Shown here: positions 1 to 6,313 of the stretch, piece by piece
Layout: every line of letters begins with the position of its first letter
Numbering within the stretch: the first letter of the stretch is position 1
NCBI GenBank assembly: GCA_002420235.1
Contig: DIHQ01000005.1
Coordinates: 15,507 to 21,819, forward strand
Reading direction: 5' to 3'
Source: Flavobacteriales bacterium UBA5692
Lineage (GTDB): Bacteria; Bacteroidota; Bacteroidia; Flavobacteriales_D; Sanyastnellaceae
DNA length: 6,313 bases
Program-made: the position numbers and the translations under genes
Notes under the pieces: generated by a model
Told to the model about the DNA's origin: nothing
Database searches by the model: none
The model's input: the letters and a program-made list of their open reading frames with translations, nothing else

Positions 1-159
1 AAGGCAGCTAGGGCTAATGTGAAATGTTTCATGGTTCTTAATCTCTACTCAAAGATTGGCATAAGGTAGGCAGATACCACTTTGGTTCGAAAATCACCGC
101 ACAAAGGATTTAGCAAGCTGTGAGCAGCGTGTATTGCGTTTTGAATATCCTAAAATGTG
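1..159. other. Gene-free left edge, downstream of the minus-strand operon
   Basis: I find no recognisable gene here. One plus-strand frame is open from base 1 to a TAG at 67-69, so it could be the last 22 codons of a gene entering from the left, but the residues resemble nothing I know. The stretch lies just after the stop codon of the outer-membrane protein gene, so it should contain the operon's 3' end. I found only weak inverted repeats (for example a 5-bp stem at 159-172 overlapping the stop codon) and no strong hairpin followed by a T-tract. Confidence 0.5.
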
Positions 160-1212
160 CTAGAAGGCTAGCGTCGCGGATAACCAGGGCGCCGCGAAGC
201 CGAAGTCATCTCCTATCACACCCACCATACCGTAGTCCCATAACCAGCCATTGCGAGGGCTCAGGTTCCGGATGCCCATGGATAATATGGCAAAACCATC
301 AGCCTGCGGATTGAAATCATTATTGGAAGGTAAAGGCAAAGACGAGACAGCGAGATTCCCACCTGTAATTCTTGTAGTGTACCGCAAATTCTGCACCCAA
401 TAATTTTCCGTTATAAACCATCGATTTTCCGAAATACGATTCATCCCACTGATGTTAATGAGCAGGGGTCGAACCCATTCCTGATCATATTCCGTGACAT
501 TGAAAGTGTAATAGTATTGACCAGGCATCCAGCTGTATTCCGTCGAGTCAGTCGTATAAGCGTAAAAATCTCCAACACCATCCTCAAACGCGGTTCCGGT
601 GCCAATATTGAATGTGATGTTGCGGTTCTCTGTTCCCCAGGTCATGTTAGCGAAAACCAATCCAATCGGTCGATCTACTAAGTTACCGTTGTAGTCCATA
701 AAACCGATTCCCCCAAATGAAGCGTGGGTGTTGGGGCTCAACTGCTTCCCTATTTTCAACTGACCTCCCGCACCAGCAAACGAAATCAGTCCTCCAATGG
801 TGATGTGCTCTGTCACGCCATAGCTCACCGAGTTTAAAGCAATGTTAGATTGAAAATACCCGTCTCCTCGGCGCATCTGGAAGCCTGAAGGTGCAAAGAA
901 ATAGCGGCTCGACTGCGGATTCAATTCAAGTTCACGTCCTTCAAAAGCTACCATCAACAATTCGTATTCCCGATCAGCAATGGTAGCCATCCCCTTAACC
1001 AAATACTTGGGAATTCGAACTACACCTAATTGTAAGGTTTTAATCACGACTTCACTATCCGTACTTTCTAGCATTTCCCCCATACGAGAGGTCCCATCAA
1101 ACATCACGAGCCGAACGTATGAAGGGGCTGAAGATTCCGAGGATATCGTTGTTTGCGCCACACCGAGGTCGATTATTATAACCGAAATGAAGAGTAGAAA
1201 AAAATGTCGCAT
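160..1212 (-). CDS. Secreted/outer-membrane protein with N-terminal LSm/SH3-like beta domain, conserved hypothetical
   Basis: This 350-residue protein has a clear signal peptide: MRH, a hydrophobic core at about residues 4-17, and likely cleavage near VAQ (18-20). Residues about 32-78 read as a short all-beta unit (VRLVMFDGTSRMGEM, then VVIKTLQLGVVRIPKYLVKG), resembling the small 'change-of-surface' domain seen in many Bacteroidota envelope proteins. After it, NPQSSRYFFAPSGFQMRRGDGYFQ (split across about 98-121) and NSVSYGVTEHITIGG (127-141) are typical of a recurring Bacteroidota family of unknown function. The rest alternates aromatic and Gly/Asn-rich strands and ends in LSATLAF, a terminal Phe as in outer-membrane beta-barrels. 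It starts 15 bp after the epimerase stop codon, so it is probably the last operon gene. I infer an outer-membrane location; no enzymatic motif is visible. A secreted periplasmic protein is the alternative. Confidence 0.8.
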   Translation of the reverse strand: MRHFFLLFISVIIIDLGVAQTTISSESSAPSYVRLVMFDGTSRMGEMLESTDSEVVIKTLQLGVVRIPKYLVKGMATIADREYELLMVAFEGRELELNPQSSRYFFAPSGFQMRRGDGYFQSNIALNSVSYGVTEHITIGGLISFAGAGGQLKIGKQLSPNTHASFGGIGFMDYNGNLVDRPIGLVFANMTWGTENRNITFNIGTGTAFEDGVGDFYAYTTDSTEYSWMPGQYYYTFNVTEYDQEWVRPLLINISGMNRISENRWFITENYWVQNLRYTTRITGGNLAVSSLPLPSNNDFNPQADGFAILSMGIRNLSPRNGWLWDYGMVGVIGDDFGFAAPWLSATLAF

Positions 1213-1227
1213 GAGCTGTTTTGTCTG

Positions 1228-2217
1228 TTAATGTTGTTTCGAAATAAATGCATCGACCGTTCGCCGAAGGGAATCTTTGAAGGGTGTAAGTTGGACCCCC
1301 AATTCTTCAATTGAACGCATGGGCGAAACTTCCCAGTGGTAGTTTCCCCGTCGTACCCACTCGGTGGTCAAATCAGGTCGCTTACCCCGTAATTTCGCAA
1401 AAGCCGCATGAACACGAGCAAAACCCATCTGCAACCAAATAGGTGCTACGACCATGGTATGCTCTTGCCCGCTGACATCAGCCAGCGTTTTGAAAAACTC
1501 ACCGTAAGTGAGATTATGGCCCGCAAGCATATAGTTACTTCCAGGTCGGCCGCGTTCCATGGCCTTCAAGTGGCCTTGGACCACATCTTGGACATCGACG
1601 TAGTTGCCCTTCCAATGCCGCCCCCCCGGAATGAGTCGCCAATTGCCTTGGATGTATCGCTTGATCATGAGCGAAACGGAAGCTGGCTCTCCCCACAAAT
1701 ACGGTCCGAACACACGTGTTGGGCTGACCAGTACCACGTGCATACCCTCCTCGACAACGTATCGCAGCACCACCAAATCCGATGCAGCTTTCGAGGCCTC
1801 GTAAGCGTTGAAATAGTTCAAATCTCGGGGCTTCTTCTCGGAGACGACCCCGGATACGGAAGGCCCCATGACCCCACCACTTGAAGTAACAACCACGCGC
1901 TTGACCCCGGCGACTTTCGCGGCCCACAAGGTGTTGTCCGTTCCGTGGGCATTTACATTGAAATACGTTTCCGACTTCCGCTCCCAAACGCTCGCACATG
2001 CCGCCATATGGTACAGTTGTTGACAGCCCGCAAACGCAGACTGCAGAGCCTCTCGATCCGATAATTCAGCAACATGGAGCTCCACGCCCCATGCCTCTAA
2101 TCGCTTCGCACGTTCTGGATTTCGCACCACCGCTCGAACGCTATATCCTGCGTCCAATAGGGCGCGAATTAAATGAGCTCCAATGAAACCGGTCCCACCA
2201 GTTATAGCGACTTTCAT
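1228..2217 (-). CDS. NAD(P)-dependent epimerase/dehydratase, extended SDR (dihydroflavonol-reductase-like)
   Basis: The 329-residue protein opens with a Rossmann nucleotide-binding motif, TGGTGFIG at residues 6-13, at the N-terminus as expected for extended SDRs. The catalytic set is visible: Ser112/Ser113 in VVVTSSGGVMG, then Tyr139 and Lys143 in YEASK. HMAACASVW (70-78), NVNAHGTDN (87-95) and SPTRVFGP (165-172) are further family signatures. The family oxidises, reduces or epimerises sugars or small carbonyl compounds using NAD(P). The closest flavour I recognise is the DFR/HpnA-like group, but the substrate cannot be read from sequence. I chose the ATG at 2217 over the in-frame ATG at 2229: it places the glycine-rich motif at the normal distance, overlaps the upstream stop codon as ATGA, and is preceded by a purine-rich GGAAGGGGAT. 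A run of seven G's on the coding strand (1621-1627) encodes part of PGG at 197-199. Confidence 0.93.
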   Translation of the reverse strand: MKVAITGGTGFIGAHLIRALLDAGYSVRAVVRNPERAKRLEAWGVELHVAELSDREALQSAFAGCQQLYHMAACASVWERKSETYFNVNAHGTDNTLWAAKVAGVKRVVVTSSGGVMGPSVSGVVSEKKPRDLNYFNAYEASKAASDLVVLRYVVEEGMHVVLVSPTRVFGPYLWGEPASVSLMIKRYIQGNWRLIPGGRHWKGNYVDVQDVVQGHLKAMERGRPGSNYMLAGHNLTYGEFFKTLADVSGQEHTMVVAPIWLQMGFARVHAAFAKLRGKRPDLTTEWVRRGNYHWEVSPMRSIEELGVQLTPFKDSLRRTVDAFISKQH

Positions 2218-2942
2218 ATCCCCTTCCATGTCATTTCAGGATGACGCAAAAAGCGCACAGTCGTATTTGTCCATGCCATAAAGATGTGCACCAAAATCGC
2301 CGGCCACAGGCTGCCTGTCTGTAGGGTCACCCAGCACAAAAGGAATCCAAGCGGAATGGCTCCAATCGCCTCGTTCCGTCCTTTGGGCACGTGCGTTGCG
2401 GAGTACAAAACGGTGTTGATTGCCACCGCTGGCCATGAACCGAGGGCATCGACCAATGGAAACAAAAGCACCCCACGGAATAAAAATTCATACCCCGTTA
2501 AGTACAAGGCCCACCCCAACCAATTCACAGCCATTGTCCTTCTGTTCCATTCACGAGCTTGGACTTGGGGATACTGCGGATCGAATTTGCGAGCACCCAG
2601 CCATGCAACAAATATGACTACAGCGCCTAGTCCAAGGGTCCACTTCCATATTAATGCATTGTTTTCTGCTGGCCATACCACGCCCAAATCCAAAGGACTC
2701 CAACCGATAGATTGCTGCAGGATCCATGCAGGTAAAATCCCCATGGTCACAAACCCCCATGCTTTGGCTGCAAAAATGTGCCAAAGGCAGGCACTGTCGT
2801 GGTCCATGCGGTCGTGAAATATGCGGCGTAAAGCATCGGAGTGAAACACAAACCAAAACAACAAGAATCCCACCAAGGCCACACTCAATGGCACCACAGA
2901 CTGGGCATCTTCAATGGATAAAGAAGGGATAAAATTCATCAT
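2214..2942 (-). CDS. CPBP/Rce1-type intramembrane protease-like membrane protein
   Basis: This 242-residue protein is strongly hydrophobic, with membrane segments at about 16-33, 60-76, 97-116, 138-165, 170-183, 193-207 and 211-226. The CPBP (Abi/Rce1) layout is visible in order: YEFLFRG at 151-157 for motif 1, YSATH at 180-184 for motif 2, and VHIFMAW at 218-224 for motif 3. Active family members are glutamate-dependent intramembrane endopeptidases; others serve as scaffolds or immunity proteins. Motif 1 is normally EExxxR, but the first Glu is Tyr151 here, leaving Glu152 and Arg156. Motif 3 is normally HxxxN/D, but has Ala223 after His219. Proteolytic activity is therefore uncertain. The start ATG overlaps the upstream SDR stop as ATGA, and its own TGA overlaps the epimerase start, so it should be translated in step with both oxidoreductases. 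Substrate unknown. Confidence 0.85.
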   Translation of the reverse strand: MMNFIPSLSIEDAQSVVPLSVALVGFLLFWFVFHSDALRRIFHDRMDHDSACLWHIFAAKAWGFVTMGILPAWILQQSIGWSPLDLGVVWPAENNALIWKWTLGLGAVVIFVAWLGARKFDPQYPQVQAREWNRRTMAVNWLGWALYLTGYEFLFRGVLLFPLVDALGSWPAVAINTVLYSATHVPKGRNEAIGAIPLGFLLCWVTLQTGSLWPAILVHIFMAWTNTTVRFLRHPEMTWKGI

Positions 2943-3778
2943 TGTGCAGCAGCTTTCTTTTTGGTTCGAACGTAATTGAATACCGCCATAGCAGTAGTCA
3001 AAGGACGCGGAAACACCCGTAGCAATCCTAATGTCAACCAGTTTTTTGTGCCTGGTACAATGACAGCTTTACCTTTGAAAGCAGCGTTTAGAGTTGAATC
3101 CGCAACTGTGTCTGGGGTCATGGCGCTCATTCGCGCCATGGATGAACCGTAACGCAATTGCTCGATGACAACAGGATTGGTCAACATCGCCCCGGGCTGA
3201 ACAACACTGACGGAAACACCAAAGGGTTTCATTTCGCCACGAACTCCAATGGAAAATGCGCGAACGAATGCTTTTGACGCACTGTAGATGCTTTTGTAAG
3301 GCATCGCGAAATTCGCTGCCATGCTTGATACATTGAGCACATAGCCCTCTCCTTTCGCAGCCATATCCGGCAAAAATTCACGACACATATTCACTGTGGT
3401 TTGCATATTCAAATCCATCATCAATCGGTTGCCCTCCGGGCGGGATTCGATAAATTCAGAAGTCCCCCCAATTCCTACATTGTTCACAAGAAAATCGATG
3501 TGAATTCCAGATTTATGCATCTCTTCTTTGAGCACCTCAGCACAATCCTTTTCAGACAAATCGAGGTCAACTCCTTGGGATTTCACACCGTACTCTTCGG
3601 CAATACGTCTCGCGACTTCTGCGACACAGTCTCCTGGCTTGGAAACACCTACGATGTTGTAACCCCGTCGAGCGAGACCTTTCAGGAACGAAGCGCCCAG
3701 ACCGGAGGCTGCGCCAGTAACGAGCGCCCATTGGGTATGTGAATGCGTTTTGATGGCCGCAAAAATAACGCATTGCAA
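2939..3778 (-). CDS. Classical short-chain dehydrogenase/reductase (SDR), TTG start
   Basis: The 279-residue protein is a classical SDR acting on an unknown alcohol or ketone with NAD(P)(H). It has the cofactor motif TGAASGLG (21-28), DLDLS (71-75) near the adenine site, NNVG (99-102), and the catalytic set Asn124, Ser152, Tyr165 and Lys169 (YSASK). The C-terminal part, PGAMLTNPVV and then VIVPGTKNWLTLGLLRVFPRPL, is typical of the DltE/YqjQ-like and 17-beta-HSD-like branch that often handles lipidic substrates; this subgroup call is tentative. The start is odd. No ATG lies in frame before the cofactor motif; the first codon after an in-frame TAA is TTG (3776-3778). This leaves about 16 residues before WALVTG, longer than usual, so initiation could be at another non-ATG codon. 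It is the first gene of the probable operon and its TGA overlaps the next ATG. Confidence 0.9.
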   Translation of the reverse strand: MQCVIFAAIKTHSHTQWALVTGAASGLGASFLKGLARRGYNIVGVSKPGDCVAEVARRIAEEYGVKSQGVDLDLSEKDCAEVLKEEMHKSGIHIDFLVNNVGIGGTSEFIESRPEGNRLMMDLNMQTTVNMCREFLPDMAAKGEGYVLNVSSMAANFAMPYKSIYSASKAFVRAFSIGVRGEMKPFGVSVSVVQPGAMLTNPVVIEQLRYGSSMARMSAMTPDTVADSTLNAAFKGKAVIVPGTKNWLTLGLLRVFPRPLTTAMAVFNYVRTKKKAAAQ

Positions 3779-4021
3779 TTAATCCATCCAATCTACCAAA
3801 GACCTTCTCAGATAACATTTCGCGCAAACAAAATTGAAAATTAAGCATCGGCTGCAGTTGAACTAAAATCTCATCAATTCAACGAGAATTAGAGAATATG
3901 ACTCCGATTAGGACGCGGAATACGCATTAAATGAGAACGTCAACTGCGCAGGTGAAGAGCCTTAACCGCGGGTGGAAGCTCAATAGCGAGGATATTGCAT
4001 GAAAATGACGAAATTGCCAGT
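3779..4021. promoter_or_regulatory. Divergent intergenic region between the SDR operon and the lectin gene
   Basis: These 243 bp must hold the promoters for both the minus-strand operon and the plus-strand lectin gene, because the genes diverge. I find no exact match to the Bacteroidota -7 consensus TAnnTTTG on either strand. The nearest minus-strand candidate is CAATTTTG (complement of 3829-3836), without a good -33 partner, so I do not call it. A spaced inverted repeat (3857-3883) and a small AATTC/GAATT stem (3876-3890) are the only structures noted. No ORF here looks real. Confidence 0.5.
3857..3883. repeat. Spaced inverted repeat, possible operator
   Basis: GTTGAA at 3857-3862 is mirrored by TTCAAC at 3878-3883 across a 15-base gap. 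The half-sites are 21 bp centre to centre, about two helical turns, as expected for a dimeric regulator bound to one DNA face. It sits roughly 80 bp upstream of the SDR start and 140 bp upstream of the lectin start. Six-base arms can arise by chance in a 243-bp region, so this is a weak call. Confidence 0.2.
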
Positions 4022-6313
4022 ATGAATCGGGTCCATTTTTTAGTGACACTTCCATCCCTTAGACAATGCGCCACGGCAATACTTATTCATTCTCTCGCCG
4101 TTTGTTCATTGTGGCAAGTGCATGCGCAATCGAACACGCTACACGGCAATGCAATTGACCTAGGGAATGAGTGCTACAGGCTCACAAATTCATCAAGCTA
4201 CCAGCGTGGATCTGTCTGGTACGCTGGAACGGTCGATGTATCTCAAAGCTGGGAAATGACTGCTGATGTCTATTTGGGAACTACGAATAATAGTGGAGCT
4301 AGCGGAATGGTCTTTGTTCTAAGAAGTTCAGATGCGTCAGAATTGGGAGGAAACGGTGGAAGAATGGGCTACGGTGGGAATTCAGCAAACAGGATTGAAC
4401 CCAGTATTGGTGTTCAAATGGATACTTACCAAGGCGGCAACCATGCTGATCCATCGTACGATCATCTTGCCATACACCGGGACGGGTCGGTCAACCATAA
4501 TTCTGCGGATGCATTGGCCGATCCTGTTCCCGCTTTGCTCTCTTTTGGCAACATAGAAAACGACACAGATTATTCCTTACGGGTAACCTACAACGCCACG
4601 AACCAGGTTCTCAAGGTATACTGGAATTGTGTAGAACGGCTGTCGGAAGTTGTGGATATCGAAGGCATCATAGGTACCAACGAGGTAAAGTGGGGATTCA
4701 CCGCTGCAACTGGTTTTTTTAACAACCAACACCGTGTATGCAACGCCCAATGGAATGCCATGGAAGAAATAATCGCTCCTGAAGTCACGGCTTGTTCCGG
4801 TGAACCCGTGGATCTGACCGTTTCAGACTTCGCCCTAAATCCAATCTGGTCGCCTGCCACAGGACTTTCAAGTACGAACGGGAATACCGTCACGGCCACC
4901 TTGGACGCCAGCCAAATTTACACCGTCACCTATGAGGATGTTTGCGAAACGGAATACACGCTATCGATTGAAGTGGATGTTGCCGAATTACCCAATCCGG
5001 GACTGCCATCGGATACGGTGGCCTGCGACGCGAGCATCCTTATTCTGAACAACGGCCCTTGGCCTGCCGGAATCATCGGCACCTGGGATGACGGTAGTAC
5101 GGACCAGACCTTCACCGTCTCGGGCGCTGGGAACTATACATTAACCCTGGAAGAAACTGAGAGCGGATGTTCAACATCGGCATCCGTCGATGTAGTTGCG
5201 ATTGATTTGCCAGATTTAAGCTTAGGTGATGACCAGGTAGTCTGCCCGGATGAAGCTGTGAACTTCGATTTTAGCGGCTACGATTCCAACCTGAGCTATA
5301 CTTGGAATGGCCTTCCTGGTTCTTACACATATTCGACAACCCAGATGGGCACACTCATTCTGGAGTGGGGGCTTTCATTATGTTCGGCAAGTGATACAAT
5401 TGAGTTGAGTAATCACCCATCTTATTCGGTCAACTGGGAGGAAAACCCGCTTGTACTTTGCCTCGATGATGTTCAAACTGTGTCAGCCCTCGATATTACA
5501 TGGGATGGAGAGGCTGTATCGTGGTTGTGGAACGACGGAGCGAATGAAAATGCCTTGGACATTGACGAGGCAGGTCTTTATTCAGTAGAAATCACCACGC
5601 CAAACTGCACCTTCACGTATAACCTCGATGTAGACGACTCTCCTAACCAAGGGGTTGATCTCGGCGCCGACGTCCTCCTCTGTGACTCGGAATCCGTTAC
5701 GTTCGAAAGCGGATACCCTGCGAGTGCTACGACTTGGATTAGTGGCGGGGTTGCCAGTGGCACGCAAGCAACCAGTACAACCGTTTTCGCTGAATCGGCT
5801 ACTGTCGTTGCAGAAGTAAGCATTGGAGCATGTGCGGAATTTGACACCGTTGAAGTCGTACATGTCCCTTTCTTCGATGCTGGATTACCCGATGCACTTG
5901 ATTTGTGTTTGAATGATAGTGTTGAATTAATTGCACAATCCGGAGCCGATGCCTACACGTGGAGTAACGACATCGATGCAGCAGCCCAGTGGGTGAGCGC
6001 CGTCGGATTATACAGCGTTGAATCGGAAGTCAATGGCTGCGTATTCATCGATGAAATAGCCGTGAATCCATCGGCCAATGCAGGAGTCTTTCTCGGACCA
6101 AATACTGTTGCATGCAACGGTGAAGAAGTCATTTTGGCAAGTGGATACGCGGCATCAGAAACTGAATGGTGGGTCAACGGAAGTCCAGAAGGCAATAGCC
6201 CAACCTGGACCGTACTGAACGAAGACGCCACCATCATCGCAGAGGTGACTGTAGGAGAATGTGTTGAAAGGGATACGGTTTCCATCGATTATGCACCCGT
6301 TTTTAATAGTGGA
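4022..6313 (+). CDS. Secreted L-type lectin-domain protein with Cys-paired Ig/PKD-like repeats (partial, 3' end outside window)
   Basis: The frame stays open for 764 codons and runs off the window. ATG at 4022 is the first in-frame ATG after a stop at 3953, and is followed by a signal peptide: basic start, hydrophobic stretch at about 17-31, likely cleavage at VHA/Q (33-36). Residues about 38-255 form a bacterial L-type (legume-like) lectin domain: VDVSQSWEMTADVYLG, GMVFVL (95-100), LGGNGGRMGYGG (108-119), the metal-loop region QMDTY to DPSYDH (132-148), and WGFTAATG (224-231). Spacing through 132-148 matches concanavalin A exactly. However, the usual metal Glu is Gln132, the usual Asn is Gly138, and the sugar-binding Asp of the ADG loop is Ser94. 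From residue 258 follow seven two-cysteine beta modules. Such proteins are typically surface-exposed or secreted adhesins; a type IX sorting domain is expected at the unseen C-terminus but is not shown here. The sugar ligand is unknown. Confidence 0.9.
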   Translation, partial: MNRVHFLVTLPSLRQCATAILIHSLAVCSLWQVHAQSNTLHGNAIDLGNECYRLTNSSSYQRGSVWYAGTVDVSQSWEMTADVYLGTTNNSGASGMVFVLRSSDASELGGNGGRMGYGGNSANRIEPSIGVQMDTYQGGNHADPSYDHLAIHRDGSVNHNSADALADPVPALLSFGNIENDTDYSLRVTYNATNQVLKVYWNCVERLSEVVDIEGIIGTNEVKWGFTAATGFFNNQHRVCNAQWNAMEEIIAPEVTACSGEPVDLTVSDFALNPIWSPATGLSSTNGNTVTATLDASQIYTVTYEDVCETEYTLSIEVDVAELPNPGLPSDTVACDASILILNNGPWPAGIIGTWDDGSTDQTFTVSGAGNYTLTLEETESGCSTSASVDVVAIDLPDLSLGDDQVVCPDEAVNFDFSGYDSNLSYTWNGLPGSYTYSTTQMGTLILEWGLSLCSASDTIELSNHPSYSVNWEENPLVLCLDDVQTVSALDITWDGEAVSWLWNDGANENALDIDEAGLYSVEITTPNCTFTYNLDVDDSPNQGVDLGADVLLCDSESVTFESGYPASATTWISGGVASGTQATSTTVFAESATVVAEVSIGACAEFDTVEVVHVPFFDAGLPDALDLCLNDSVELIAQSGADAYTWSNDIDAAAQWVSAVGLYSVESEVNGCVFIDEIAVNPSANAGVFLGPNTVACNGEEVILASGYAASETEWWVNGSPEGNSPTWTVLNEDATIIAEVTVGECVERDTVSIDYAPVFNSG
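4793..6313 (+). repeat. Seven tandem two-cysteine Ig/PKD-like modules inside the lectin gene
   Basis: Each module opens with a Cys in a pattern like (V/L)C..(D/E)..V and carries a second Cys 44-50 residues later. First cysteines are residues 258, 335, 408, 480, 554, 629 and 698; second cysteines are 308, 383, 454, 529, 604, 673 and 747. Module pitch is 69-77 residues. A Trp lies in most modules (for example TWDDG, YTWNG, WLWNDG, YTWSND). The regular pairing suggests one disulfide per module in a beta-sandwich. Modules 4 and 6 resemble each other (GLYSVE before the second Cys), as do modules 5 and 7 (GY.AS.T.W, then A(T)(V/I)(V/I)AEV, G.C, DTV). The array probably continues beyond the window. 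Confidence 0.8.

Noticed and set aside
80..105. tRNA T-arm-like GGTTCGAAAATC
   Set aside because: The bases on either side of the loop do not form a 5-bp stem and no acceptor or anticodon arm is found around it.
159..172. Hairpin GCTAG-AAGG-CTAGC as operon terminator
   Set aside because: Only five base pairs, overlapping the stop codon, and without a clear T-tract on the minus strand.
1621..1627. Seven-C run (poly-G on the coding strand) in the epimerase gene as a phase-variation tract
   Set aside because: It encodes a plausible Pro-Gly-Gly in an intact frame, is short, and a metabolic SDR is an unlikely phase-variable gene.
1408..1884. Plus-strand open frame of 158 codons opposite the epimerase gene
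   Set aside because: The minus-strand protein has full SDR motifs throughout; the opposite frame has no recognisable domain and is a shadow.
2284..2817. Plus-strand open frame of 177 codons opposite the CPBP gene
   Set aside because: Composition is rich in His, Pro and Arg with no domain signal; it mirrors the hydrophobic minus-strand gene.
3829..3836. CAATTTTG on the minus strand as a Bacteroidota -7 promoter element
   Set aside because: One mismatch to TAnnTTTG and no -33 TTG element at the expected spacing.
5953..6285. Minus-strand open frame of 110 codons within the lectin repeat region
   Set aside because: It lies entirely antisense to the continuous repeat-coding frame and shows Ser/Thr/Pro-rich shadow composition.

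Overview
The window looks like chromosomal DNA from a member of the Bacteroidota, probably a free-living or marine flavobacterium-like lineage. This placement is inference from protein families, not a database match. The supporting signs are a secreted L-type lectin followed by Cys-paired Ig/PKD-like repeats, of the kind usually exported by the type IX secretion system; an outer-membrane protein of a style recurrent in Bacteroidota; and weak Shine-Dalgarno signals at most starts.

Layout. Positions 1-159 are gene-free as far as I can see. Positions 160-3778 hold four minus-strand genes packed as one probable operon, in transcription order: a classical short-chain dehydrogenase (2939-3778), a CPBP/Rce1-like membrane protein (2214-2942), an extended-SDR NAD-dependent epimerase/dehydratase (1228-2217), and a secreted or outer-membrane protein with a small N-terminal beta domain (160-1212). 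The first three genes are joined by two ATGA stop/start overlaps; the last follows after 15 bp. A 243-bp divergent intergenic region (3779-4021) separates this operon from a plus-strand gene starting at 4022 that runs off the window.

The plus-strand gene is the largest and most interesting item. It is an open frame of at least 764 codons with no stop. It encodes a signal peptide, a bacterial L-type lectin domain (about residues 38-255), then seven consecutive two-cysteine modules of about 69-77 residues. The lectin domain keeps the architecture of the metal/sugar site but has changed three residues normally diagnostic of it. The last four modules alternate in an A-B-A-B pattern.

The operon combines two oxidoreductases, a membrane protein and an envelope protein, so a role in envelope or lipid-linked small-molecule metabolism is plausible but unproven. 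The lectin-repeat protein is probably a cell-surface adhesin or secreted carbohydrate-associated protein under separate control. I see no rRNA, tRNA, CRISPR array, transposase or phage gene.
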